Part shown: one piece after another, positions 11,601 to 22,600 of the stretch
Layout of the letters: every line of letters starts with the position of its first letter
Position numbering within the stretch: the stretch's first letter is position 1
Assembly (NCBI GenBank): GCA_905160935.1
Contig: CAJHZI010000481.1
Span: 580,501-644,500 of the forward strand
Direction: 5' to 3'
Source of the DNA: Enchytraeus crypticus
Taxonomy: Eukaryota > Annelida > Clitellata > Enchytraeida > Enchytraeidae
DNA length: 64,000 bases
Notes under the pieces: generated by a model
The model's database searches: none
Seen by the model: the letters and a program-made list of their open reading frames with translations, nothing else
What the model was told of the DNA's origin: nothing
Position numbers and translations under genes: made by a program

Positions 11601-12776
11601 GATGGCTCGTGTTTGTTTTGGGAGTTCGCAACGGACAGCTATGATATAGGCTTCGGCGTGTTCTTTGAGTGGAGCGTCCCGTCAGCCAATGAGCTGAGTG
11701 TCCACGTGAGCGAGTCCAGTGAAGATGAGGATGAAGATGGAGGTAACTCTCCCTCTATTCCCCTCTCTAATAATCTACCTGTATTCCCGTCTAATTCTTT
11801 ACCTCTATTCCACGCTAATTCTGCTCCTCTCATCATCATCATCAGTTCCTTGCGTTCTGTACAGAACATAGGGCGGCAACATTCCTCTATTCTTTTCTAT
11901 CATCAGCAATCTTCGCAGCGTCTTCCCACGAAATGTTTAATGCTCTCAAATCCTTATTGATCGTATTTAGCCAAGTACTTCTAGGTCTTCCTCGTTTCCT
12001 TTTTCCTTGATTTGGCTTCCAGTTAACTGCAGCCTTTGAGTATCTACTCTGCTCCTCTACTCCACTCTAATTGTTTTACTCTATTTCACTCTAATTGTCT
12101 ACCTCTATTCCACTCTATTTCTCTACCTGTATTCCACTCTATTATTAACACTATTTTTATTGTATAAATACATGTGAACGTTTTTGATTTATTGATTCAT
12201 TGATTGATTAATTGATTGACTGAGTGACTGAAAGTCCAAGATTGATTAGATTGACTTTTTACTGATTGAACGATTGACTAATTGATTAAGTGATTGACTG
12301 ATTAATCGATAATTATACTTACTGACTGAATGATTGCCTGATTGATGATTGCCTGATTGTTCTATTGATTGAGTGATTGACTGAACGATTGATTGATGAT
12401 GGCCTGAATGTTCTATTGATTGATTGATTGATTGACTGAACGATTGATTGATGATGGCCTGAATTTCTATTGATTGATTGATTGACTGAGCGATTGATTG
12501 ATGATGGCCTGAATGTTCTATTGATTGATTGATTGACTGAACGATTGATTGATAGGACGGAATAGGACGGACTTGCCGGGAGATGGGAAGCACCTGCCTG
12601 AGAACGACCCGCCCACCGATGAGATAATCCCGGTGTACAGGAGGGACTGTCAGGATGAGGTGTACTGTGGCAGTCACGTCTATCCGGGCAGGGGCGTCTA
12701 TCTGCTCAAGTTTGATAACTCCTACTCGCTGTGGAGGGGCAAGACCGTCTACTATAGAGTCTACTACACCAGATAG
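5790..12776 (+). CDS. ACBD3: ACBD3 / GCP60: Golgi acyl-CoA-binding and GOLD-domain scaffold protein, ten coding exons
   Basis: ACBD3 is a peripheral Golgi scaffold that binds giantin and PI4KB through its GOLD domain. I place the coding exons at 5790-6000, 6211-6355, 6749-6889, 7187-7291, 7903-7990, 8730-8931, 10049-10309, 10800-10921, 11580-11742 and 12556-12776. All have AG/GT borders and the phases join exactly to 1659 bases (552 residues plus stop; human is about 528). Order: a low-complexity N-terminus; an acyl-CoA-binding domain (about 45-150, with [26 protein letters not shown]); a charged coiled coil (about 155-205); Gln-rich exon 6 (231-297); variable exon 7; and a GOLD domain from about 390 ([46 protein letters not shown]-like, [19 protein letters not shown]) to the end YYRVYYTR. 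The first ATG is chosen because it sits in a GCGG context and no earlier one is in frame. The family identity is secure; exon borders are inferred from phase and homology. Confidence 0.95.
6211..6889 (+). other. ACBD3: ACBD3 exons 2 and 3: acyl-CoA-binding domain
   Basis: Exon 2 (6211-6355, acceptor TTTTAG, donor GTAAGT, enters phase 1, leaves phase 2) and exon 3 (6749-6889, leaves phase 2) encode the four-helix acyl-CoA-binding fold. The helix-2 segment [13 protein letters not shown] and the conserved [10 protein letters not shown] / [15 protein letters not shown] junction are intact. The usual acyl-CoA Tyr-Lys-Gln positions can be matched (TYKEKL, TKQV). Nothing suggests loss of fold. Confidence 0.9.
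7310..7365 (-). repeat. SINE 3'-end domain fragment in ACBD3 intron 4
   Basis: Reads on the minus strand as a GATGTCAT-CC / GAGGAAAxGGACGTTAA block, the 3' end shared by many dispersed elements here (11040, 15118, 25680, 35520, 42350, 42425). No tRNA-like head is attached. Confidence 0.5.
7459..7492. repeat. (AT)n microsatellite
   Basis: Short alternating TA tract in ACBD3 intron 4. Confidence 0.95.
8008..8125 (+). mobile_element. CR1/L2-like LINE 3' tail in ACBD3 intron 5
   Basis: Same tail as at 3535-3655: 'ctggattttggaatttgcac', 'ggaccttcttt', 'gccggcttgattttgtctc', 'gatgactgtagcactctaat', then 'tgttgttat'. Only the tail is present, so this is a strongly 5'-truncated insertion. Confidence 0.75.
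8174..8671. repeat. (AT)n tracts and first (GATT)n stretches of intron 5
   Basis: (AT)n at 8174-8217 and about 8619-8671; (GATT)-type runs at about 8510-8545 and 8592-8612. A further (GATT)n run at 8703-8725 directly precedes the exon 6 acceptor. Confidence 0.85.
8703..8931 (+). other. ACBD3: ACBD3 exon 6 with (GATT)n acceptor
   Basis: Exon 6 (8730-8931) enters in phase 0 and leaves in phase 1. It encodes a Gln-rich helix ([19 protein letters not shown], then QQQ runs) that corresponds to the Gln-rich segment ahead of the GOLD domain in vertebrate ACBD3, then an Ala/Ser/Pro-rich linker. About 24 bases of TTGA repeat followed by TTTATAG form the 3' splice site; there is no ordinary polypyrimidine tract. 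Confidence 0.85.
9360..10020. repeat. 19-base minisatellite in ACBD3 intron 6
   Basis: About 34 imperfect tandem copies of a 19-base unit close to GATTCACATGTGTGGGCAT, with alternating GTG/GAG, CAC/AAA variants. It ends about 28 bases before the exon 7 acceptor at 10047-10048. Each unit carries TTCAC, which fits the YTNAY branch-point pattern. Confidence 0.9.
10049..10309 (+). other. ACBD3: ACBD3 exon 7: low-complexity, GC- and purine-rich linker exon
   Basis: Enters and leaves in phase 1, so skipping it would keep the frame. It encodes an Ala/Thr/Ser/Val-rich stretch followed by Gly-Pro and a Glu/Arg/Gly-rich stretch, ending D-E-A-D-A. The composition is much more GC-rich than the other exons, and the second half is almost all purine. 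It corresponds in position to the poorly conserved Glu-rich linker before the GOLD domain in vertebrates. It may be alternatively used; the sequence alone cannot tell. Confidence 0.75.
10310..10710 (+). repeat. Tandem copies of the exon 7 donor edge within intron 7
   Basis: The exon 7 end GAGGCTGATGCTG followed by GT is repeated exactly at 10468-10482 and 10541-10555, with weaker copies at about 10383, 10596 and 10645. Each copy is followed by a 'aaatgttgtctgtcat' segment and, in the first units, by ATC-AT(C/A) repeats ((ATATC)n). Unit length is about 55-90 bases. Reading past the true donor meets TGA within three codons. Confidence 0.8.
11030..11100 (-). repeat. SINE 3'-end fragment with (TTA)n tail in ACBD3 intron 8
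   Basis: On the minus strand: ATCATCCCTGGATGAGGAAA, then CGGACGTTAAACCTTTATTATTATTA. Same 3' domain as at 25690-25770. Confidence 0.55.
11456..11579 (+). repeat. Duplicated exon 9 acceptor edges with (GATT)n
   Basis: Two imperfect copies of the exon 9 start lie upstream of the real one: from 11468 and from 11528 (true start 11580), 60 and 52 bases apart. Each follows a (GATT)n run and GATAG. The copies translate as VQVPTHKD and VRVTTHED compared with the real VRVPTHED, then run into TGA in the next GATT repeat, so neither can replace exon 9. Confidence 0.85.
11980..12555. repeat. (GATT)n and ~51-base tandem repeat in ACBD3 intron 9
   Basis: From about 12177 the intron is almost wholly made of TTGA/GATT-type repeats. 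From about 12358 it becomes a higher-order repeat of about 51-54 bases ('ttctattgattgattgattg...gatgatggcctgaatg') in four copies. The last copy is interrupted by the exon 10 start, so the repeat itself supplies the acceptor GATTGATTGATAG. The minus-strand open frame of Ser-Ile-Asn-Gln repeats is an artefact of this. Confidence 0.85.
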
Positions 12777-14255
12777 AGGCTGTCTGTAAACTATAGGATC
12801 ATGTCGCTACTTGGCTTGGGTTGTCTGTACTGGACCTTTGATGCAGGACTTGTAATTAAATTGTGGGTTTATCAACTGACACATCCACATAATCTTAATC
12901 TGTGTTTGTGGTTTTCATCATCTTTTTCTCTCTTGTTTCTGAACATCAGCAGATCCAATCTTCATATATCTATGCACAGGCTGCTGTCTCAGTCACTAAA
13001 GAGCATCTTGTAGTCTATAGACCACAAAATTGACCCCGTTCTAAGGTTAAACCTTTACTGAACCTACCCTAGCAGCCCTTAGCTTGGAAAAATATGCTTC
13101 TAAAGAGCTTTTTCGTTGGTTTCCTCATATCTTGTGTAGTCGCCTCGCGCGATACTTGTAATTTACGGTTTGTGTCTTGTATAACTTACTGGGACCAGAA
13201 ATTTGTCACTATCGTAACAGATTTTCTTCTCTGAGTGGCTGATTGTTCTGATTGCCTAATTGTTCTGATTGTCAAATTCTTGTGATTGGCTAGTTGTTCT
13301 GATTGGCTGATTGTTCTGATTGCCTAATTGTTCTGATTGTCTAATTCTTGTGATTGGCTAATTGTTCTGATTGGCTAATTTCTCTTTCTGGTTGTGCTAG
13401 TAGCACGTTTGATTAACTAGCTGGAGTCTATAGGTTCTAAACCCTGCCATACCATATTTTAGAGCTCCTTGTGTTATGGAAACGGAAGTTAAACTGCTTT
13501 ATTCTGATTGAAGCATCTAATAGCCTATCGGCTCAAGTAAAATATTAAGTACAAGATTATGCAAGAGTATGAGTACCTGATAACTTCCTATGTTGAAGAT
13601 GTAGAGTATTACAGTTTTGAAGATTCTGTGTTTGTTGAATTAAAGCATGTGATAGGATCGCTAGCGTAGTATAAAACTTCTATTAATTTGAATTTAATTT
13701 ATTTGCTTGGATTCCATTGCGCGCATATTGTATAGACGTGGCCAAACAATGCTGTGTAAATACTTCGTCATTATTAGCCTATGGTTTTGTCAATTCTATG
13801 CGCTTACTCTGATTTATGTTAAAATGAAGGACTGATTCTAATAATCTTTGGTTTGACGGCTTTACAACCTGAAGAAGAAGGATACTAGGTTCCTCCGAAT
13901 TGTTTATAAAGCTGGTAAAGCTAATGTTAACGTCAGTTTCCTCACTCGGAAGTGATAACTTTAATGAGTGTATTGTTTGTAGTGTGCATGAGTGTATATT
14001 ATACATCTGATTGTTAGATCAGAAGCTCCTGTGTGTACTCAAGATACGAATGATTGCTATAAAAACATTTTGAGTAGTTATTATGGCATTTAAAGACTAT
14101 GTTCTCCACGTACAGTGTATTCCAGTTCTTTATTTTAACGTACGGCCTATCTCATTAAGCCTTACATCATTATATATTACATGCTCTTAACAAAGCCTCA
14201 GAAGCATATTGAATAGTGAAGTAGTCTAGCCATGAGCCACAGTCGATGTGTCTAG
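12777..14255 (+). other. ACBD3 3' flank / probable 3' UTR
   Basis: No coding sequence. Holds a 68-base direct repeat at about 13247-13382 built from 'tgattgttctgattg' units, and a SINE 3'-end fragment at about 13905-13962 (minus). No AATAAA precedes the array at 14260, so the 3' UTR could be about 1.5 kb. Confidence 0.45.
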
Positions 14256-14257
14256 AC

Positions 14258-14795
14258 GTCTACTTGCCAGTAGCTTGGCGACTGATCAAATAAAGAAACT
14301 TTGAACCACACAGATGTTTCACCCCAAGATCTACCTTGTGCATTTCCTAAAAACATGTGCAGTATTTGCTTTATCTTCTCCAAAATTGTTAAATCTTACA
14401 ATGCACAGGCAAGACCTTGCAGCAGTGAAGTGTATTGTACTTTGCGAATGATCAAATAAAGAAATGTTGAACCACAGAGTTGTTTACTGTTCGCTTCAAT
14501 ACCAGCTTTTGTCTGTTCCTACAAACCTATGCAGTATTTGCTTCATCTGCTCCAAAATTGTTAAAATCTTATAATGCACAGGCAAGATCTCATAGCAGTG
14601 AATTGTACTGTACTTGGTGACTGATCAAATAAAGAAACATTGAACCAAATAGTTGTTTACTGTTCGCTCCAATACCAGTTTTTGTCTGTTCCTACAAACG
14701 TGCTGTATTTGCTTCATCTGTTCCAAAAGTTTGAAAATCATATAGCGCAAAGACAAGATCTCGTGGCAGTGAATTGTATTGTACAGATGAGCTTA
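14258..14795 (+). repeat. Threefold ~170-base tandem repeat, each copy with AATAAA
   Basis: Three copies share 'gatcaaataaagaaa.. ttgaacca', 'tgtttactgttcgct', 'ctgttcctacaaac' and 'gcagtgaattgtattgtac'. The AATAAA hexamers lie at 14289-14294, 14455-14460 and 14628-14633, 166 and 173 bases apart. They are the best polyadenylation candidates for ACBD3. Confidence 0.75.
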
Positions 14796-14999
14796 AGACC
14801 AGCCGAGGCTCTTGCACAGTCTGCGGTGTGATCTAGAGGTTAAACTAAAAATAAGTTCTGTTTTGTTTCGTAGCTTTTGGCATATACTGGTTAGGCCATT
14901 CAGCTGCACGTTGGGCGTTTTTCATAGCGCTTCTGACTCTTTGTTAAGTTTGTGCTATACTAGGGTGTGCTGTTGTGTAGATTGTGTCTTTTCTTAGAG

Positions 15000-16300
15000 A
15001 GAATATAAAATATATATATATATAAAGTAAATAAAGTAAATAAAGTAAATATGTTATTAATCTCTATTATTCTATTACATTGTTACCGAAATATACGCTA
15101 CTGTCAATCAATCAATAAAAAATAACGTCCGGTTCTCGAAGTTTCAGGATTGTAGAGGTAATGTCAGACTCTGTGAGATTATCTTTAGAGTTACAGAAAA
15201 CCCAGCGGTATCTTCTTACACAGCTGGAGTAAAAGACATCGACAGAACGGATGTAAATTGTTTAACTCTTTTGATGAAAAAACTTACATATTCGTATTTC
15301 GGTGTGAAGTGTGGAACGCGCTGAAATGTGCATGTATATTGTTAGCCGTTAATTCTATTATATTCTCTAGAATAGTGTTAGTGTGTGGACCTGATTGTTA
15401 TATTGTACATATAAAGCGTAATTGTTATGTGTGGATATGATGTACCTGCGGCTACATGTAATATTTTGTTGATAAATATAAATATATATTGCAGTAACGG
15501 TCTTTCTTGTCAAACATTTACTATTTTATTAAATTTTCTCAGAACTTTCTGGTTGTAAATTTAAACTTGTAATGTGGGCCCAAGTAAACGTTAGGAATAG
15601 AAAATTGCAGTGCATCTGGATATAGTATCGCTTTGCGTTCATATACACATGCGTCATGCTGATTGCTTTATTTTTAGTGCATTTTAAAATTTGGGACAGT
15701 TAATGGTACTTTCCTGCAGTTAATAACAATTAACTAGTCATTTCTAGACTTCAGAGATTTTCCTAATTTCTCTGAAATATATGCGATTATTTATCATAAT
15801 ACGGACGTCGAAACAATAATCACATACGTTTAGATTGCGATACGGTATTTCATGTCGCTGAAGATAAAGTTTTTAGAAGACTTAAATAGGTTAGACTTCT
15901 TGAACACTTCTCTAAGTAGATCTAGGTAAATAGATAAGGTTTCTAGAACGTATCTCTGAATAATGCGATTTATTGCTGTCATCGACAAGTGAAAACTACA
16001 ATCAAAATGTTATCGAAAGAAGAAATATAAGCATCTCAAAAGAATAGTCATTATACTATACACATTATATTATAGCTTGATTACTTACAGCATATACTAC
16101 GTACTCCTGCTTTAGGGCCAATGTTATAGAGTTTATAAAACTATATACTGCATATTATTATAAAATTATATAAATTATATATAATATAAAAATACTAAAC
16201 AGCGTCGCTGTAACTCTGTCAGTAATATACTGTATGTAGTCTTTTAATGGGAAAATCATTTTTGAGAACACTAATATTCTGTGCGAGATAGACATATATT
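15000..16300. other. AT-rich intergenic sequence between convergent genes
   Basis: No gene seen. A SINE 3'-end fragment with an (ATTG)n tail lies at about 15100-15170 (minus). The rest is AT-rich without clear structure. Confidence 0.5.
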
Positions 16301-16384
16301 TATATATAATATACCGCCCGTGTTGTGTCCGGGACACAGTAGGATAGAGCACGGCTGAACGTGAAGTACTGAGTATTCAGTTTA

Positions 16385-16590
16385 ATAATAATAATAACGA
16401 TAATTAGAGTGCTACAGTCATCAATGACAACATCGAGCACTATTGAGACAAAATCAAGCTGGCGAGCGAAACAAGGTCCAAAACCGGTGAAAATTCCAAA
16501 ATCCAGATAATCAGTCCAAAGTAAAGGAAATAAAAGAAAAGGAGGGTTAGGCGCGTTTATGCTGACTGATCTGCTTGATGGAGTCAAACG
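16385..16590 (-). mobile_element. CR1/L2-like LINE 3' end
   Basis: On the minus strand it matches the 3' end of the LINE at 2180-3660, including the last coding part ('gcgcctaac.c.ccttttctt'), the tail ('gattttgtctcaatagtgctcg', 'gatgactgtagcactctaat') and a (TTA)n end. It lies about 100 bases past the stop codon of the large gene and in the same direction. Confidence 0.75.
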
Positions 16591-16685
16591 AAATTCATAA
16601 TCTTCTAATTTCCAGACATCTGCATGTTTTACAATAGTAACAGGTAGAATATCTACAGTTGCAAAACGTCATAAATTAATAACAA

Positions 16686-19600
16686 TTAGTTCATAAAACC
16701 ATAATTATTTACAACGGAGAATTTTTCGACGCTCGGGGTAACAGGGGCGCTGGTACATTTCACTGTTAACCCGGTGTGAGTAACAGGCGAACCTTTCCTC
16801 TCTCTCCTGGGGATCGAACCCGTGCCTGTCCAGCTCCAGGTGGTTGTCGGCGAAAGCATTCCGCTCTGACTCGAGGCTCTACCTGAATTCGGCTGTTTGG
16901 AAGATAATCGATTATTCGCTGCAGCGAATTGTTTATAGAACCAGTATAGTTCCGCATAATCGTGAATTACTACGTTGTTTCCTGCATTCGCTTTGTTATC
17001 GGAAATCGTCCATAAATTCTCATTTAATACTGCTGAACAGTTCGCATCATCGGAAATTAACGCATTAACGTCTGATCGTTCCGTCGGATCAATTTTGTGT
17101 TCCGATTTGTCGTCATCGTTGGTTGCAAAATGATTTAGTTGATCAGAAGAAATGATGACCTTTAGATGTTTAATATCTGATGGTTTGTGCGGTGGAGCGT
17201 ATGGAAGATTTCGATGAGGTAAATTGTCATAGAGATATTGACCTGATTGGTCGTGAGCAAAACCTTCGCCAGGTGGCGTTTCAATAAAAAGTTCGTCAAC
17301 TGGATTTTTACTGAAATCGTCTCCAGGTGACGGTGGATTAAAATATTCAGTACTTTTCGGATATTCGCGAGATGACGCCACCGGACCGTCAACACTGGAA
17401 GTAAAGTATATGGCATCGACAGAGGTTCCAGCATCATCTGACGACAAACGCCTCGACAAAACCGAAGAGTTGGTATCGCTGAAGCTACGCTGACGTCCTC
17501 TGGTGTCCGTCTGACGTTTTAGCCTCCTGGGATCTGATCCAGAGGCAGCGGAAGTACCGAGATCCGGTTCCGAAAGGGACTCTGCAGTGGGTGATAATTG
17601 GGATGTGATTGAAAATGCAGGATTAGCGGAAATGAAAACAGAACTATTGTCTGACTGGGCGACCGGTGATATTTCTGCTGAAGAAAAGATTAACTTTGGC
17701 GAAATTTCATTCTCGTTGAATATGTCAGTTCCTAAAGTAGATGGTAATGATTTAGTCGAAACCAGTTTAGGCCTTGATGAAGCATCATTGGATACATCAT
17801 TTGACGCATCATCGGCCACATCGTTTATGAAATTGCTTGATGAATTTGATCGTACAACTGATTGTTTATCATTTGACGCTGTCTGCGTAGCTTCGTTTTC
17901 AAGCTCAAAAGAAAATGGAAAGAACATTGTAATGGGCTGATCTGGCCCGAATGTTTGCTGCCATATTGAAGTGAAGGGATTCCTGGTGTTCTTGCTTCCT
18001 CCATTAATTTCATCAGATTTTTCTTCGGCTGATAAACTCCCAACATCCCGTTCAGCTGGAAGAAAATTATCATCCAATTTTTTCGATTCGTCGTTGTGGA
18101 AGTTTTTCACAATTTCCCTATCCGGTGATCCGAAATCAATCCCGTCATTTATCTTTGTCTGATTAAATCCTTGATCCGTTAATCCCTGAGCTCCGCCACC
18201 GATAACCTGGAACATTAGCACCTCACGTGACCCATCCACATCCAATTCCTTATAGGACGTGATGATGGAACGTCTGTCCCGGTTATCTGTTTCCGGCCTG
18301 TCCATATTTTCTCCCCCGATATTAACCGACCGTGCGGTCGCGCCAGTAATGGATATATCATCGGAATCAGTGAAATTCCTCCCGCTAGGATTCGATCTCG
18401 ATTTACTGCTTCCATCTGCAGATGTCGATTGTGAGTTATATCTTCCGCCTTGTTGGTTTCCGTCGATATTTTTCCAAATTTCTTCACGAGATCCTGTCAT
18501 TAATTTTCCTTCCTCTATCGGGATACTATCGGATTGGTCGGGCTGGTCGGTGGATTGAGTTCGTAAATGAAGTATTTCGCTGTTTAAATCCGAGTACTTA
18601 GCACGAGTCGGTTCGCTGTCCATCGACATGGTAATATAGGAAGGAGATAATGTTAATTCCTCATCCATCCACTCTACCGTGGTTCGCCTGAGAAACGTTT
18701 TTCCTTTGCCTTTTTCTTGTGCATTTTCTCCATATATTTCTTCTTCCAGAACATCTTCGTGTATTTTTTCTCTTTTTGTATCTTCTTCATCAACATCCAT
18801 TTCTTGAGATTCTATTAAGTGATCTGCTGGAAGCGGCCGTTCAGACACTCCTTTGTAGGAGTAAATTCTATTGTCAGTTGATTGAGAGCTCTCTTTATAC
18901 AACTCAGAACATTCAGTAATAGAGTCTGCATCTTGTGCCGAACTCGTCTTTCCGGTGTTTGAATCCTGATTTCTTTCTTCGGGATGTATCTTTACAGCCG
19001 ATGGCGACTGGCTTTCACTTTCATAGGAAGTACCTGGACTAACCACAGCATCCTGTCTTACACTCACCTTCTGACGCTGACTTGTCGATTGCTGATCAAA
19101 CGGATGGCTCTCTCTTAAACCTATTTCATCCTTCCGAGAGAAATCATTGAAACCCTTTTCCTGGCTTGCTTTTATTTCAGGCGACGAAGGATTTCCGGTG
19201 GAGTCTTGCAGCATCTCACCCCATATTCCACTGTCGATCAGTCGATCCTGGCGCTCACTGTCGCTGCTGGAAGTGTGAACATCGTGATCGGCTGTTTTCG
19301 TCACTGTTAGGTTCTCTACGGCATCTCTGACCCTGATGTCAGAGCCTTGATCCGATGGGCTGATATCCGGACTGTGGAGGTCATGTTTGACGGACATCCC
19401 GGACGTGGGTAGAGATTGCGATGAAGTCTTGTCTGAGTTATCATCACTATTGTTGTCATCACTAGCATTAGCATCATTAAGGGTAGCATGATATTGCTTC
19501 TCTGGGCTGCGCAGATATCTGACACTGCTGCTTAACTCTAGTTCTTCATTATCAGTCTTATCAAAGGATGTGCTCACAGTAAAATCTGTCTGATCATTAT

Positions 19601-22600
19601 TGATGGCTTTAAGTTCACTCTCATCGGCAGACGGATCAATACTTGCATGTGAGTTTAATTCGTCATTAATCAATTCAACAGCTGCATCAGTATTAGCTCG
19701 ATGAATCTGCATCGAGTTAATTTCTGGGGCAGGTTTGGTGTGAGATTTATTGCATAGATCATTTCCATCTACTTCATTTGATTTAACGCCGTCATCCTCA
19801 ACGTCCAGTTGACTACCCGAATCGTCGTTCTCGGCGTTGCCTGGAGGGTCCCCACTTTTAACGTCAAACGTATTACTTCTCAGCTGCTTCACAGACGGTC
19901 TTCCATCCAAGTGACTAGTTTTAATACTTTCACTTCGTTGTTCATCTGGAAAAGTATTTCTTCGAATATACTCCGATGTAGTACAGGTTGAGCCTTCGGT
20001 GTCAGTTTCAAGTTTGTTGCTGACATCAGCTGAGGGGTCATCGAATGTTTGGTATTTGTTCAGTTGGACATCATCGTCAGGTCGGCGATTCTGCTTAGAC
20101 ACATTTAGCTCGGCTTCTGGATCACTGTAGTACTCTGTTTGATCACCACTGGTCTCTCTAGTAATCGGTGTGTGAGATCCAGTTTGGATCGGTCTGGACA
20201 CATTCGAACCGGTCTGTGTGTCTTCAAAGTTTTCCGAGTCAGTATCTGTGAACTCGCTGCACATGAGATCAAGTGGATAGGCCCTAAGTATATCTTCCGT
20301 GACCTCAGAGTCAGTGTTGACATCCTCGAATTTATCCGAAAGTTTTATGGCATCCACGGAAGAAAACTTAGTTGGCCCATGATGATGATCTTCCTCTGGA
20401 TTGTAGTAGTCTACGTTGGAAGAGTCCACGTTATCATCATCATCATCGTTGTCGGAAAACGATGAGCCACTTGACCCTTCCTTCTTTTCGAAAGTTGGAC
20501 TGTAGAATTGTTCATCCATTTCCGAGTTGGAGGTATTCGACTCAGTCTCTGTGAAGGAATTTGGTTTTAGATCGAAATCAGATGAGCCCGAAATATTCTC
20601 TTCACTGTATGGAATGGAACTTGAAACATTTTCTTCTTTGAAAGGATTGAAATTCCAAAGACTACCATCTTCGCTTAACATGGAAGAAGTCGAAATGTTT
20701 CCTTCAGTGGAGTTCGAAATTGTTCCTTCAGTGTGAGGAGAAGAGTATGTGGAATAGCCTTCATTGAAGGAAGACTGCAAAAATGATGGCTCTTGTGACG
20801 GATGCGTCACGTTCGAAAGGGAAGTAATATCACTCAGGCTGGTCCTGGCTGTGTTTGATCTACTGGCTTCTGAGGTCTTGCGAACTCTTCCTTGTGTCTC
20901 ATGAACAACTTCAGCAGGGGCAAGCAATGGTTGATCATCTTCAGTAGATATATCTTCCTGCTTCTCCAACTGCTTCTCTATCTTATTGTTCTGATCGTCT
21001 ATAATTTCATTTCTGTCACTGATTGAAGAAGCTGCTTCGTGATTTGTTGATTCCATTGCATCAGGAGAAGGTGGAGTAATTACATTCGTCTCTTTTGGCT
21101 TTGTAATGAATTGTGGAGATGGGAATTTATTTAGCTGCTGCGTAGGTTCGCGTTGAGTGAGAAATTGTAGCTTTCTGACCTGATTCAGTTGAGAAGCGGT
21201 CATCTGATGGCCGTATTTTTGAGAATTCTGATTGCTGTTTTGTTGACCAATTGCATCTTGTTCTCGTTCCTTCGGCTTTATGATCACAGTCGTATCATCA
21301 GTGGTGGTCAGGCTGACGACAGATATCTCCGTACTTAAGGCTCTCTTCGAAGAGTTGCTCTGATTTGAGGATCGACGGGAAGTCCTTCCATTCCTTTCCC
21401 CGCTCTCAGAATCCCTAACCCACTTCACTCTATCCTTCACCGATCCCACTCTAATCAAATGAAGTTCGTTATCACTTCTAGAGGACTGAAGTGTCACTTC
21501 TGATCCGGTAGAAGGACTGCGAATGGTTTTTCTCTCTTTGTTTCGCTCGCTCACTTCCCGAACGGAGTTGAAGTTTCTGGGCAGACTTTGTTTATGTTTT
21601 AGTTTTCGTCTCAAAGCTGCCGCTGCTCCACCGTGAAGGTCTATAGCGCTACTGCTTGCTCTTCGTGCATCCTCTGCCTTCTTTCTGTAGCGCCTCCCTG
21701 AAGCTTGGATCTCACTGCCAGTATGGGTTACATTATCGATTGATCTTCCCATTGTTTGATTGCTTGAATTATCCAGCTGCAAAGACATACCTATGGGTGA
21801 AAATTTTTCGTCATCTAATTCATTTTCTGAATTGCCGGCTCTAGACCAAACTCCAAACAATCCATTTTCATTGCTATGTGTATCAAATTTCTTGTTATTT
21901 CTGCTATTATGCGCTTCGTGGATATCAGTAATATTGCTATAATTTGAATCTTGCGAAGACGCCTGTATATTCTCCGATGTGGATTTGTCTGATTTGATAC
22001 TGGTAGCCGAAGCTTTGTCAACGTTGTATGGCGTAATTTTATGGCCACTTCCCTGACTACATTTCTGCGCGTCGGGTTGATTGAAAGAAATATGTTTCTT
22101 CCTACTCGACCGCTTCTCTGTTTCACCGGGGAATTCAATGTCAACGGCCCGATCGTCTCCGGCAGTATATTCACGGATGACAGCCCCTGCCGGGCTGCTT
22201 ACATATACCCTGTACGGCTTTAGAACCGTCTCCCCGCTGTCCCCCCGCCTTCCTTCTCTTGTTTCATGTGTTTTATCTGCACAACTCTCGACTTCTTCAT
22301 TGCCATTACCGTTGTTAGACGAGTTGTTATTGAGGTTTTCATTTACATTTCTAGCGTCGTCGAGAAGTGTAACTGCTTTGTTGTCTAGATTTGTACACTT
22401 TTTTGCTTCGTCGTCCAAACGTTTCTGTTCTTTTTCTTTCTGTAGAACGTGCCAGAATTTCAGAGCATCGAATACTTCTTTCTGTCTAATTCTCAAGTCG
22501 TCGGCGCTGAGTTCAAACTCTTCTTCAGTTGTAGGAATTCGATCAGCATCTCTGTATCTGTTTCTATATCTACGGTACGGAGACTCTAACTCTCCGTGAC

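Noticed and set aside
12246..12677. 143-codon minus-strand frame rich in Ser-Ile-Asn-Gln
   Set aside because: It is the translation of the GATT-type repeat of ACBD3 intron 9 and overlaps the real exon 10 on the other strand.
13779..14006. 75-codon minus-strand frame
   Set aside because: Overlaps a SINE 3'-end fragment; the 'protein' includes translated element tail.
22081..22599. 172-codon plus-strand frame rich in Ser and Leu, and 17587-17940 (117 codons)
   Set aside because: Antisense to the 2129-codon gene, whose composition (Ser, Asp, Glu codons) opens the opposite strand by chance.
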